Positions 15,417 to 24,443 of a stretch of 52,951 bases of DNA are shown one piece after another; position 1 is the stretch's first letter; each line of letters begins with the position of its first letter. Source of the stretch: DASXRU01 sp039933315 (GTDB lineage Bacteria; Acidobacteriota; Blastocatellia; Pyrinomonadales; Pyrinomonadaceae); the NCBI GenBank assembly GCA_039933315.1, contig JBDTOI010000009.1:1-52951 (forward strand), in the 5' to 3' direction. The notes beneath the pieces were generated by a model. The model was not told the DNA's origin, made no database searches, and was given only the letters and a program-made list of their open reading frames with translations. Made by a program: the position numbers and the translations under genes.

Positions 15417-18400
15417 TGCTGACCCATGAAATTGGTGATGAGGATTACGTCTTTGTTCACGGTGCCGCGGGCCAGCGCGAGTTGTTTCCCATCCCGTGAC
15501 CAGGCGAAAGAGAAAACCAGATCAGACTTGAAGTTCGTCAGCTGTTTTGACGGGCCGCCATCTATTATCTGGCTACTAATGTTTGACGATTTCGTTTGGT
15601 CAACGTAGGCGAGCGAGCGCCCATCGGGCGTCCACCGAAAATAGTTGTAACCCGAAAGATCCAGGATCCGGTGCGACTCTCCTCCCTCAATTGGGTAGAT
15701 CGCAATCTTAACGCTGGTTGGTTGAAAGTAACCAGAGGCAATCCACTTACCATCGGGAGAAAGGGCCACCCCCGTTGAAGTCTTATCGATTATCGGAACG
15801 GTTTCGCCACCCTCAATCGGCACCTTCCACAGGTTAGACTTGCCGGAGGATGACTGATAAACCACGGTGCCAGTGGGCGAGCATTGTGGGTTCAATTCCC
15901 CGCCACCGTCAGTTAATTGCCTGGCATTGCTGCCATCTAAATCAATCCGCCAAACATGATTCGTTCCGGAGCGGTCAGAAACAAAAACAATGTAGCGACC
16001 GTCGGCTGAAACCGATGGTTGACTGTTGTTGCCGGCATCGGCCGTGAGTTGTTTTTGTCCTGTTCCATCCGCCCCTGTCATCCAGAGATCCAAATTGCCG
16101 CCCGCCCCCGAGACATAGACGATCTTACCGTCCGGCGTCCATGAAATACCGTCTATCCCGTCAAACTTGCTGTAGGTGATCTGGCTGGCACGGCCAGCAT
16201 CGTCGTTGGGAGCAATCCAAATATTCGAAACCTGCTCAGACTTAACAGTGACCAGGGTGGCAGAATCTGCAGCCAAACTCATGCTGAGATAGTCGTTCAA
16301 ATCGTTGGTAATCCGGTGCGCCTCGCCGCCCGGGTAAGAGAGATACCAGATCTGAGATGGACTCGGGACGCCCTCGCTCGCAATAAACATCAGTCCGCTG
16401 CCATCCCGCAGCCACGTTACGTTCTCAACCTGGTGCCACCGCTGTGAGCCGATCGGTTTTACTGCCCCATCCGCAACCTGCACTTCAAAAAGAGTCTTGC
16501 CATTTGCGTCGGTGCTTGGCGCCGGATAGGCAATGACCTTTCCATTGGGTGACCACGCCGGGTCACCCAAAGCGAGAGCATCTATTCCGTGCGTCGCCAC
16601 CCTCCGCTCCGCCGTGCCATCGGCGTTAGCTACCAGCACCGCGATTTCACCTCGCGATGGATACCCGCGCAAAAAGGCAAACTGCTTACCGTCAGGTGAA
16701 AACGTCACGACGCTGTCAATGTCCGTAACCAGCTTTCTCGAAGCACCTCCAAGCACGGGCATTTGATAGAGGGTAATAGGGGTCTTGTGGTCCCAGGCAG
16801 TGTAGTAGAGGTAATCACCAGCGGGTGAGAATGTCAGCCCCTGATAGGAAACATTGGCGGGCGGATTAATTTGCACGTTGCTTGAGGTCGAAACCTGTCT
16901 CATCCAGAGGCTTTGTTGCTGGCCGTCATCCACCACGTGAACCACGTATTTGCCATCGGGCGAGATGGCTGCATCGGTCGCTTTGCCGGTGCTGGTGAGT
17001 CTCGCGATTTTCATCCTCTGTAAGGAAACCTCGGGCTTAGGCTGGCTTTTACTAGTCTGGCTCAGATTCTGGCCGATGAGTTTGTATAACCCAAACGTGA
17101 TGCCTGCGGCGGCAATGATTAACGCAGCCAGGACGACGATAGCATCCCAGCCAAGACGTTTGATCTTGCCGGCGATGTACTCGGCGCTCGACGTTGCGTG
17201 AGCGAATGCTTCTCTGGTCGGCGCCGCCGGCTCCCGAACGGCGGCGGTTCTCGTCTGGCCAGCGAGTTCTACGTCGGGTGTCAGTGGAACAGGGCCTCCT
17301 ACGCTCGCTTCAGTCTCTTGCATTTCCCCTTGCAGGTCGCGCAAATCGGAGAACAGTTCCCGCGCGGTTTGATAGCGATCCCCCGATTCTTTGCGCAACG
17401 CCTTCTTCAGCACCCATTTCAGATTGTCCGGAAGCTCTTTTGGGAGTGGTGGCAGGTCATCTCTCAAAATCGAGGCTATGACATCCTGGGATGTCCCGCC
17501 CACAAACGGCTGTTTGCCGGTGAGCATTTCATAGAGCACTACTCCCAAACTCCAGATGTCTGAGCGCGCATCCACGCTTTCTCCGCGCGCTTGCTCTGGC
17601 GACATATACGCCGCCGTCCCAATCGCTCTACCTTCCCCTGTATTCACCAACAGGCGGGTCGTAGCTTCTGCCTTCATCGCCGCAGCCGGAAGGTCGGCCA
17701 GCTTGGCAATCCCAAAGTCCAAAACCTTTACGTGGTTTTGCCGGCCAAGGTGCCTGCCTTCGTCCACCATGATGTTCTCGGGCTTAACGTCGCGATGCAC
17801 GATTCCTTTGGCATGAGCTGCGGCCAGCGCGCTGGCCACTTGCATGGCAATCTCCAGCACTTCATTCAATGCCGGCCCTTTACTGCCCAGGTATTTACTC
17901 AGGGTCACACCCTCTACAAACTCCTGGGCAATGAAGTGGAACTGGCCATCGTGTCCGATCTCATGAATGGTGATGATGTTGGGGTGATTCAAGGCAGAAG
18001 CTGCGCGCGCTTCTTGCTCGAAACGGCGCAGCCGTTCGCTGTCTTTAGTGAAGAAGGCGTGGAGGAGTTTGAGGGCCACCCTGCGACCCAGAACATTGTC
18101 ATGCGCCAGGTAAACCTCGCCCATACCGCCTGAGCCGAGCGGCGCGATAAGCCGGTAGTGCCCGATTGTTTTCCCCACCATTGACTCGGCTTCAGCATCG
18201 CCTTGTTCGCCGGCGAGTGACCTCGCTTCCACCTCCAGCGCCGGCTTTTCGATGAAGCTGCCCGCCCGTTCATTAGCCGCGATCAGCGCCTCGACTTCTT
18301 TCCTTAACTCCTCATCGCCGGCGCACGCTTCAGCAAGAAACGCAGCACGTTCGGTAGGCGTTCGCCCCCGGGCCGCGTGAAACAGCTTATCGAGTTGTTG

Positions 18401-18418
18401 CCAGCGTTCAGGTTTCAT
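15413..18418 (-). CDS. Membrane Ser/Thr protein kinase with TolB-like propeller
   Basis: A 1001-residue protein. Residues 85-365 are a Hanks-type kinase: glycine loop GSGGMGEVYL, Lys117, catalytic HRDVKPEN (Asp210), DFG Asp234, and GTAAYMSPEQA. Residues 426-447 form a single transmembrane helix. Residues 470-1000 hold repeated propeller blades of the WD40-like TolB type (SPDGKYVVHV, SPDGKQFAFL, SADGRYIVFVSDRSG and so on), outside the membrane. The sigma factor gene upstream overlaps its start by 11 bases, so sigma and kinase are made together. Such kinase-propeller sensors are common in acidobacteria. A truncated paralogue follows. Confidence 0.93.
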   Translation of the reverse strand: MKPERWQQLDKLFHAARGRTPTERAAFLAEACAGDEELRKEVEALIAANERAGSFIEKPALEVEARSLAGEQGDAEAESMVGKTIGHYRLIAPLGSGGMGEVYLAHDNVLGRRVALKLLHAFFTKDSERLRRFEQEARAASALNHPNIITIHEIGHDGQFHFIAQEFVEGVTLSKYLGSKGPALNEVLEIAMQVASALAAAHAKGIVHRDVKPENIMVDEGRHLGRQNHVKVLDFGIAKLADLPAAAMKAEATTRLLVNTGEGRAIGTAAYMSPEQARGESVDARSDIWSLGVVLYEMLTGKQPFVGGTSQDVIASILRDDLPPLPKELPDNLKWVLKKALRKESGDRYQTARELFSDLRDLQGEMQETEASVGGPVPLTPDVELAGQTRTAAVREPAAPTREAFAHATSSAEYIAGKIKRLGWDAIVVLAALIIAAAGITFGLYKLIGQNLSQTSKSQPKPEVSLQRMKIARLTSTGKATDAAISPDGKYVVHVVDDGQQQSLWMRQVSTSSNVQINPPANVSYQGLTFSPAGDYLYYTAWDHKTPITLYQMPVLGGASRKLVTDIDSVVTFSPDGKQFAFLRGYPSRGEIAVLVANADGTAERRVATHGIDALALGDPAWSPNGKVIAYPAPSTDANGKTLFEVQVADGAVKPIGSQRWHQVENVTWLRDGSGLMFIASEGVPSPSQIWYLSYPGGEAHRITNDLNDYLSMSLAADSATLVTVKSEQVSNIWIAPNDDAGRASQITYSKFDGIDGISWTPDGKIVYVSGAGGNLDLWMTGADGTGQKQLTADAGNNSQPSVSADGRYIVFVSDRSGTNHVWRIDLDGSNARQLTDGGGELNPQCSPTGTVVYQSSSGKSNLWKVPIEGGETVPIIDKTSTGVALSPDGKWIASGYFQPTSVKIAIYPIEGGESHRILDLSGYNYFRWTPDGRSLAYVDQTKSSNISSQIIDGGPSKQLTNFKSDLVFSFAWSRDGKQLALARGTVNKDVILITNFMGQQ

Positions 18419-18980
18419 TGCTTAGTGAGTTGTAGAGCCAGGCCTTTGCCATGCTCCATTCCCGCATAACGGTGACCGAGGAGATCTGCAGCGCCTCTGC
18501 TGTCTCATCAACACTCAAGCCACCAAAGAAACGGAGCTCGACAATCTTGCCCTTGCGCGGGTCTATGGCGGCCAGTCTGTCCAGCGCCTCATCCAGCGCG
18601 ATCAAGTCTCCCCCGCGTTTAGGCGAGACCAACATGGCGTCGTCCAGTGAGACCTTGTGCGCGCCTCCCCCCCGCTTTGCGTACTGCCTTCTGCGGGCAT
18701 GATCCACCAGTATGCGTCGCATTAATTGCGCCGCCAGGGCAAAAAAGTGGGCCCGGTTCTTCCAGTGAACATTTTTTTGGTCGATCAGCTTTAGATAAGC
18801 TTCGTTGACCAGAGCAGTGGTCTGTAACGTGTGACCAGGATTCTCGCGTCGCATGTAGTGGTGCGCCAAACGGTGCAGCTCGCGATCAACCAGGGGCAGC
18901 AGCCGATCAAGTGCGGCCTGGTCGCCGCTACTCCAATCCAACAACAGTTGGGTTACTTCATGTGGCGAGTCCGCAGTCAT
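18408..18980 (-). CDS. ECF-type sigma factor, kinase-linked
   Basis: A 190-residue sigma factor from the ATG at 18980 (MTADSPHEVTQLLLDW). The open frame extends 144 codons upstream without recognisable domains, so I reject the longer form. Region 2 is AHHYMRRENPGHTLQTTALVNEAYLKL. Region 4 is GKIVELRFFGGLSVDETAEALQ followed by VMREW. This matches the ECF subgroup seen beside Ser/Thr kinases in acidobacteria and planctomycetes, where the kinase rather than a classical anti-sigma may control the factor. Its stop lies inside the kinase gene (11-base overlap). Confidence 0.88.
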   Translation of the reverse strand: MTADSPHEVTQLLLDWSSGDQAALDRLLPLVDRELHRLAHHYMRRENPGHTLQTTALVNEAYLKLIDQKNVHWKNRAHFFALAAQLMRRILVDHARRRQYAKRGGGAHKVSLDDAMLVSPKRGGDLIALDEALDRLAAIDPRKGKIVELRFFGGLSVDETAEALQISSVTVMREWSMAKAWLYNSLSNET

Positions 18981-19220
18981 CTCAAGCTGATCGGAAACAG
19001 GGACGTTACGCAATGTAAATGTTCGGCTACCGCTGGCCGCGCGGATTATACCCCAACAAAACTCACCTTCCCGACAACTCCGCCCTAATCGACTGAAATC
19101 ACTTGATAGCTTTTTGCGTCTTTTCTCGCGGTATGGGTCAGAACAACTTCTACCGAAACGTAGGTTCGCTCTCCCCGGAGCTCTTGCTCCACTGGATGAA
19201 CCTTGATGGAAAGGTGCGAG

Positions 19221-19841
19221 ATGAGACTTCGACGCCAACTGATAGCGATAGCTCTGCTCCTGGGAACATCGATTACGGGACTCAGCCGTGTTCCCTTCGA
19301 ACCCAAACAACGCGAGCGCCTGCGAATACTGCGCGCAGGAGCATTCGAGCAAACCAGCCTGACAGCGCTGGATCGGGCCTACCTGGACGCGCTGATCGTT
19401 TTGAACGAACAAAACACCTGCAGCGCTTTCTTCGGCGGCAGCGCGTCAGTCGATGTCCTTGGCGAGTTAGTTATCAAACTCCGTACGGCATCGTGCAACG
19501 ACACCAGGATGGGGATGCGCATGTCCGGGCCGTTCACCCTGGTGAAGTCAGAAAACGGTATTTCGTATCGGCTATTCAAAGAGGCCGAGCTGAACACTGC
19601 CGGCCCCTTCTATAAATCAAAAACTTTTCCCTCCGAGCCATTCGTGCCGAAGGTCGGCAGCTTTCGACCAAACACGAGAGAGGCAAGGGTGCTGATTCTG
19701 CTGCATGAGTTGGCCCATCTGGTCAAAGGCGCCAACGGAACATGGCTCATTCCTGACGACGGCGGCAATCCGCAGTTGAGCCGGCAAAACACACTGACCG
19801 TTGAGTCTCGCTGCGGACAACAGATACGAGCATTGCAATAA
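19221..19841 (+). CDS. Secreted protein with HExxH motif, putative metallopeptidase
   Basis: 206 residues from the ATG at 19221, which has GGAAAGG about 6 bases upstream. An in-frame TTG at 19203 is less likely. The start is a signal peptide (RRQLIAIALLLGTSITG). The segment LILLHELAHLV carries HELAH at residues 162-166, with a downstream TVESRCG that could offer the third metal ligand, as in small zinc peptidases. Cysteines in the mature part suggest disulfides. No named family was recognised. It is followed by another secreted protein gene. Confidence 0.72.
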   Translation: MRLRRQLIAIALLLGTSITGLSRVPFEPKQRERLRILRAGAFEQTSLTALDRAYLDALIVLNEQNTCSAFFGGSASVDVLGELVIKLRTASCNDTRMGMRMSGPFTLVKSENGISYRLFKEAELNTAGPFYKSKTFPSEPFVPKVGSFRPNTREARVLILLHELAHLVKGANGTWLIPDDGGNPQLSRQNTLTVESRCGQQIRALQ

Positions 19842-19888
19842 CTGTGGGCGAAGCAGTTGATCGACATCAGTTCCACTAAATTCAGACC

Positions 19889-19915
19889 GGGCCCACGAAG
19901 CTTCGAACGTGGCCC
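19889..19915 (+). promoter_or_regulatory. 5'-leader hairpin
   Basis: GGGCCCACG and CGTGGCCC pair around an AAGCTTCGAA loop, with one unpaired base. It lies 20 bases upstream of the Shine-Dalgarno of the next gene. No T-tract follows, so it is a leader structure or a weak barrier rather than a classic terminator. Confidence 0.4.
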
Positions 19916-19942
19916 CCAACAACGACCGAAGGAGAGTCATAT

Positions 19943-20386
19943 ATGAGAAATCAAGTTTTTAGAACTGTGACGATGATTGGGGTCTTGATCATCCTGTCTG
20001 CTGTGTCGGCCCGGGCCCAGGGAGGCGCCGGCTTCAGGGTAACCGTGCCCTTCGACTTTATTGTCTCCGCAAAAACATTTCCGGCAGGTGAATACATCGT
20101 GACGCGAAGCACACGGGGATCTGCTGAAGGTCTGAGGATTCAAGCCAGGGACGGCAAGAACGGTGCGTATGTCATGACAATGCCGGTGGCGGCCAGGGAT
20201 ATCCAGAGTCAAACTAAAGCGGTCTTCAGACGTTACGACAACCAGTACTTTCTTTCCCAGGTCTGGATCTCAGGCAGGGCTACCGGCCGCGAAATGGTCA
20301 AGCCTGACCGGCAACGAAGTCTCGAGCATGAGTTGGCCAGGCGTAGCAAGGCCGAAACCATTGCGCTGGTTGGCAGGCCGAATTAG
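19943..20386 (+). CDS. Small secreted protein of acidobacterial type
   Basis: A 147-residue protein with a clear signal peptide cut after VSARAQ. The mature part opens FRVTVPFDFIVSAKTFPAGEY and continues with an alternating beta pattern (YIVTRST, RIQARDG, YVMTM, AVFRRYDNQYFLSQVW). I recognise the layout V-P-F-D-F, K-x-x-P-A-G-E-Y as a common hypothetical family of acidobacteria, function unknown. AAGGAGAG lies 8 bases before the ATG, so the start is secure. A hairpin precedes it and a terminator-like hairpin follows. Confidence 0.82.
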   Translation: MRNQVFRTVTMIGVLIILSAVSARAQGGAGFRVTVPFDFIVSAKTFPAGEYIVTRSTRGSAEGLRIQARDGKNGAYVMTMPVAARDIQSQTKAVFRRYDNQYFLSQVWISGRATGREMVKPDRQRSLEHELARRSKAETIALVGRPN

Positions 20387-20430
20387 TGGTCGTTCAACCT
20401 CTGGGAGTTACAATCTGACTAAGAGCAAAG

Positions 20431-20464
20431 ACGACCCGGGTTCCCAGTGGACTCGGGTCGTTTC
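20431..20464 (+). terminator. Probable terminator after the secreted protein
   Basis: ACGACCCG (20431-20438) pairs with CGGGTCGT (20454-20461), followed by a short TTTC. The stem is strong and the T-tract weak. It lies 45 bases after the stop. Confidence 0.5.
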
Positions 20465-20574
20465 AGTTCTGTCTCAATTCAACGGGCCTTGCTTCTCTCC
20501 ATCGATCATCATCCAGAACCTTTGATGAGGAGTTGGTAAATTTGCCATTGATAATGGCGCAATGCCAGATTTTT

Positions 20575-20653
20575 ATACCGCGAAGCGGTTATGACCTCCA
20601 GCCCCAACGTTGCCGCTACGGCTACGTTGGGTACGGGAGTCGCTTCGCGGTAT
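20575..20653. repeat. Nested dyad, CCGCGAAGCG type
   Basis: Outer arms ATACCGCGAAGCG (20575-20587) and CGCTTCGCGGTAT (20641-20653) enclose inner arms CCCAACGT and ACGTTGGG around a small loop. It occupies the gap between the convergent genes ending at 20386 and 20700. Confidence 0.75.
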
Positions 20654-20699
20654 TTGATGGGACCCTCAAGTAATGGTCTCCATCACCCGCTCCATTCTT

Positions 20700-21431
20700 C
20701 TATCTGTTAGTTATCTCAGCCATCGCGTCGAGTCGCACCTTTGCCTCGGCGGCTTCGGGGCTGCGGGGGTAGCGGCGCAGCAGCTCGCGCCAGGCGGCGC
20801 CGTCGTAGTGGAATCGTTTGGTCGAGCGATCGAAGGTAAACCTGATGGCCTGGCGGTTATAGCGGTCGAGGCCGCTGTAGTTCAGAAAGTAACTGAACTC
20901 GGGCGCGCCCCCGGCCGCCATCTCATTCTCATTCAGGCGGCGCGCGGCCTCGCGCGAAAGTTTCTCCGCCGCTGCTTCCGCCGCGTCACCAAACAGCAGT
21001 AATGCCTGGGGACGCAGAGGGGATCGGGGAAACGCATCCAGAAAGAGCCGGCCTCTGGCAATGCGATCAAAGTCTTCGGAGCTGCGCACCAGGCGCAGAG
21101 ACCGATCGTCGTCTGCGGCGCGCCACGGCGCCAGCAAAGCTTCGGCCTGGACCCAGCCAAGTGTTCTCCTGGTTACCGCGACGTGAAAAAAGATAACGCC
21201 ATCCCGGCTGCGGCTGGCATTACGAATAGCCACCAGACGCCCGCGGCTCAGCCTGCTGACCAGCCTGCCTGAAAGATCGGGCGCGCTTCTCAGAGCCGCC
21301 AGACGCTCGTCGATGACCACGGCTAAACGGCCTCCGGAGGGAACCCGCCGCTTTTGTGCTGCGACCTGCACAGATGTCAGAGGGAGGAGAATAACGACGA
21401 GAAGAATCTTCGCGGAGTTGAAGGAAACCAT
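20700..21431 (-). CDS. Secreted protein with SH3-like and TPR-like parts
   Basis: A 243-residue exported protein with a signal peptide ending near VQVAAQ. Residues 35-95 look like a bacterial SH3 domain (AALRSAPDLSGRLVSRLSRG, then LGWVQAEAL). The C-terminal half is helical, with segments spaced like tetratricopeptide units (FLDAFPRSPLRPQALLLFGDA and ELLRRYPRSPEAAEAKVRL). Such proteins usually bind wall or envelope partners, but no specific role can be given. The ATG at 21431 lies 2 codons before a hydrophobic core and has a GGAGA within 8 bases. Confidence 0.72.
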   Translation of the reverse strand: MVSFNSAKILLVVILLPLTSVQVAAQKRRVPSGGRLAVVIDERLAALRSAPDLSGRLVSRLSRGRLVAIRNASRSRDGVIFFHVAVTRRTLGWVQAEALLAPWRAADDDRSLRLVRSSEDFDRIARGRLFLDAFPRSPLRPQALLLFGDAAEAAAEKLSREAARRLNENEMAAGGAPEFSYFLNYSGLDRYNRQAIRFTFDRSTKRFHYDGAAWRELLRRYPRSPEAAEAKVRLDAMAEITNR

Positions 21432-21500
21432 CGCTGTCTCCTTTGCAAAGTGAGGTTGCCAGGGGCAACTGTTGCGCGCCGCGATGAGTGCGCGGCCGGC

Positions 21501-22055
21501 TTAACGAATCGCCCTGCGGCGAGTCGCAGCCACCAACGAGGAACTGAGTTTCACGCCTGCTTCAGCGGCGAGAATCCTCTGGGCCACACCGGCGTGATGG
21601 AAGTGGCAGATAGCGACGGCGAGGGCATCGGCCGCGTCATGCGGTTCAGGGATCGTGGCCAGCGAGAGCAGCACCCGAACCATTTCCTGGACCTGATGCT
21701 TTTCGGCGTTGCCGTAGCCGACTATCGTTTGTTTGACTGTGCGAGGTGAATACTCGTGAATCTCAATCGCAGCACGCTCCGCGGCCAGGAGAGCTACGCC
21801 GCGCACCTGGCCAAGCTTCATCGTGACCTTAACGTTGGTGGCGTAGAAACCATCTTCCAGAGCGCAAGCGTCCGGCTGTAGTCGATCAATAATCTCCGTA
21901 ATGCCGTCACTAATTTTCAATAGTCGTGAAGGAAATGTTTCGCGCGGCTGCGCCTTCAGCGTGCCATACTCCACCACGTGATAGCGCCGCCGATCGCCTT
22001 CGATGATCCCCCAGCCTGTGGTGGCACTTCCCGGATCGATTCCCAGAATACGCAT
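21501..22055 (-). CDS. ruvC: Holliday junction resolvase RuvC
   Basis: 184 residues from the ATG at 22055. The longer open frame adds 23 codons not found in the family. RuvC cleaves four-way junctions as a dimer, working with RuvAB in recombinational repair. The acidic active site is present: Asp7 in RILGIDPGSATTGWG, the Glu of ALEDGFYATN, and the late Asp pair in EPHDAADALAVAICH. The segment SPRTVKQTIVGYGNAEKHQV is the family's DNA-contact region. ruvA and ruvB are not next to it in this window. Confidence 0.93.
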   Translation of the reverse strand: MRILGIDPGSATTGWGIIEGDRRRYHVVEYGTLKAQPRETFPSRLLKISDGITEIIDRLQPDACALEDGFYATNVKVTMKLGQVRGVALLAAERAAIEIHEYSPRTVKQTIVGYGNAEKHQVQEMVRVLLSLATIPEPHDAADALAVAICHFHHAGVAQRILAAEAGVKLSSSLVAATRRRAIR

Positions 22056-22251
22056 TTTTGAATCGAGTGAATCAGGACTCAGTTCATTAAATTCACGAAC
22101 GGCGCGAAGTATACTACATACCAAACGGCCGACATGAAACTTTCCTCCTTGAGGGTGTTGGCACAGTTCTTACCAGAGTTCTTGCATTGGTATATTAACG
22201 ACGTGCGGGTAGTCTTGATCGTGCCAGCGCATAGGGCTGGGCGTTCAAGGT

Positions 22252-22362
22252 TGAGGTTTCACGCAAAGGCGCCAGGAAAAGAAATACTTAAGGCGCAAAG
22301 AAGACTACAACTCTCTTTGCGCCTTCTGGTTTTCCTTTCTTAGCGCCTTTGCGTGAAACACC
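22252..22362. repeat. CGCAAAGGCGCCAAG dyad, family F
   Basis: The outer arms are 22252-22281 (TTTCACGCAAAGGCGCCAGG and on) and 22330-22362 (the complement). Inner arms AGGCGCAAAG and CTTTGCGCCT at 22292-22325 complete a long hairpin. A second member lies at 24781-24855. Together with unremarkable sequence, it fills the gene-free stretch 22056-22489. Confidence 0.85.
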
Positions 22363-22489
22363 AAGTTAGCCGGGCGACCCGTTTACACAAAATAGAGCGC
22401 CAAACTCAGGCGATGTTGTTCTGAACTTTTGAAGTGCGCCGTAGGGAGAACCCTAAAACCGATCCATTAGACGGGGGTGTGAGATTACT

Positions 22490-23440
22490 TTGACGAACAA
22501 TTCAGATTCTATTCTTGATGTCGTTATCGTAGGTGCAGGACCTGCGGGTCTAAGTGCTGCACTGATTTTGGGTCGCTGCCGCCGGCGCGTGCTGATCATT
22601 GACGCCGGCCGGCCGCGCAACGCAGCATCACATGCCCTCCATGGTTACCTTACACGTGACGGCATCGAGCCTGCCGAACTGCTGCGCATCGGTCGCGAAC
22701 AGTTGCAGCCCTATACCTCCGTTGAACTTCGAGCAGGCGAAGTAATCGCGGCGTCCTCGGTTAGCGGTAGATTCGAGATAATGCTTAAGAATGAAAAGCC
22801 ACTGCGCTCCAAAAAACTTCTGCTGGCCACCGGTGTTGTCGATCACCTTCCGGATATCGAAGGCTTGTCAGAGTTCTATGGGCGCAGCGTCTTTCATTGT
22901 CCTTACTGCGACGGATGGGAGATGCGCGACCAGCCGCTGGCGGTTTATGGTCGCGAAGATCGCGGGGCCGGGTTGGCGTTGGAACTTACCGCCTGGAGCA
23001 AAGATCTCGTGGTCTGCTCCGACGGACCGGCTAAGTTGAAACCGGCAGAACGGGAACAACTGGCCTCACTCAACATCGCCGTGCGCGAGGAGCGAATATC
23101 CAGACTTGAGGGAACCGATGGCCGGCTGGAACGAATCGTTTTTGCCAGTAACCAGGTGCTCGAGCGTCGCGGAATGTTTTTCAATACGGGACAGGATCAG
23201 GGATGTGATCTGGCAGCTAAACTCGGTTGCGAGTTTACTGAACGCGGGGCGGTGCGTACCGGCGATTTTGAAATGACGAACGTGCCCGGGCTGTTTGTCG
23301 CGGGCGACGCTTCGCGGGCGGTGCAGCTCTCAATCGTAGCTGCAGCCGAAGGAGCGGAAGCTGCCTTTGCCATCAACAAAGCCCTAATTCAGGAAGACCT
23401 CGCAAAGCAGAGCCAGGTACGGTCGTCCATAAAGTCATGA
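22490..23440 (+). CDS. Thioredoxin-reductase-like flavoprotein
   Basis: A 316-residue NAD(P)/FAD oxidoreductase. It has FAD motif VGAGPAGLSAAL at the start, a redox Cys pair in FHCPYCDGWE, and the second FAD motif NVPGLFVAGDAS near the end. The nucleotide-binding middle domain lacks a strict GxGxxG (VYGREDRGAGLALEL), so cofactor use may differ from true TrxR. The gene stands alone with no thioredoxin nearby. The start is a TTG at 22490 with GGGGGTG some 12 bases upstream, which is weak support. The next ATG is far inside the conserved core, so TTG is preferred. Confidence 0.85.
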   Translation: MTNNSDSILDVVIVGAGPAGLSAALILGRCRRRVLIIDAGRPRNAASHALHGYLTRDGIEPAELLRIGREQLQPYTSVELRAGEVIAASSVSGRFEIMLKNEKPLRSKKLLLATGVVDHLPDIEGLSEFYGRSVFHCPYCDGWEMRDQPLAVYGREDRGAGLALELTAWSKDLVVCSDGPAKLKPAEREQLASLNIAVREERISRLEGTDGRLERIVFASNQVLERRGMFFNTGQDQGCDLAAKLGCEFTERGAVRTGDFEMTNVPGLFVAGDASRAVQLSIVAAAEGAEAAFAINKALIQEDLAKQSQVRSSIKS

Positions 23441-23586
23441 ACAGCGCTCACGCAACCTGCATCGCCTCAAACCGTGAGGCCTAAATCAATCAATTAGTAT
23501 TTTACAAGTCCGCGAAACGGCGGAATGAAAAAGCGGATCACTGAGAAGCAGACTGTAGAGGGTCGGGTGTTTTGTTAAGTGGTCGC

Positions 23587-24330
23587 TCAGGCGGCAGCCA
23601 TGTCGGCTTCGCTGATGTCGAAGTTGGCGGACACTTTTTGCACGTCGTCGTGGTCTTCCAGGGCTTCCATCAGTTTGAGCATCTGTTTGGCCTCAGCTCC
23701 CTCCAGCTTCTTATATTCCTTGGGAACCATTTCGACTTCAGCTACCTGTGGCTCGACGCCGGATTTCTTGACCGCCTCGAGCACGCGGTCGAAGTCGGCC
23801 GGGGTCGTGATAATCTCGAAGTTGTCTTCGTCATCTCGCAAGTCTTCCGCGCCGGCATCAGTAACAATCTCAAACAATTCATCTTCAGACTTGGCGGCCT
23901 TAGGGACGACGATATAACCCTTTTTCTCAAACATCCACGCTACTGCGCCGGCCGCAGCGAGGTTGCCACCATTCTTGGAAAACGCGTGACGAATTTCTGC
24001 CACTGTCCGATTGCGATTGTCGGTCACCGATTCAATCAACAGAGCGACGCCGCCCGGGCCGTATCCTTCGTAGGTAATCTCCTCATAGCTGACGCCTTCT
24101 TCTTCGCCAGTGCCGCGGCGGACGGCGCGCTCGATAGTGTCGTTCGGCATGTTTCCGGCTTTGGCGTCCGAGATCGCTTTACGCAACCGCGCATTGCCCT
24201 CTACGTCGCCACCGCCGGAGCGCGCAGCTACGGTGATCTCTTTTATAAATTTCGTGAAGAGCTTGCCGCGCTTGGCGTCCAGCGCGCCCTTCTTATGTTT
24301 GATCGAATGCCACTTGGAGTGTCCGGACAT
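23587..24330 (-). CDS. yebC: YebC/PmpR family regulator or translation factor
   Basis: 247 residues with the full family profile. MSGHSKWHSIKHKKG at the start is followed by a lysine-rich helix, MPNDTIERAVRRGTG, EEITYEGYGPGGVALLIE, and the acidic C-terminal domain. Members are described as DNA-binding regulators and, more recently, as factors that ease ribosome stalling at polyproline. It follows the ygg cluster on the same strand after a 113-base gap. A long open frame on the opposite strand (23572-24447) is a shadow. Confidence 0.94.
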   Translation of the reverse strand: MSGHSKWHSIKHKKGALDAKRGKLFTKFIKEITVAARSGGGDVEGNARLRKAISDAKAGNMPNDTIERAVRRGTGEEEGVSYEEITYEGYGPGGVALLIESVTDNRNRTVAEIRHAFSKNGGNLAAAGAVAWMFEKKGYIVVPKAAKSEDELFEIVTDAGAEDLRDDEDNFEIITTPADFDRVLEAVKKSGVEPQVAEVEMVPKEYKKLEGAEAKQMLKLMEALEDHDDVQKVSANFDISEADMAAA

Positions 24331-24443
24331 TTAGAGCGATTCCTCAATTTAAGGTATGGGTTGTTGGGCAACGCAATATATCACAAGACCCTTCCGCGAA
24401 ACACAGGCACCCGGACTGACATCGAACCGGACGGGCCGGACTC

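Noticed and set aside
18981..19412. N-terminal extension of the kinase-linked sigma factor
   Set aside because: 144 codons without conserved sequence. The family begins at the ATG at 18980.
22134..22343. Short plus-strand frame upstream of the flavoprotein
   Set aside because: Its second half is the CGCAAAGG dyad arm. No Shine-Dalgarno and no conserved content.
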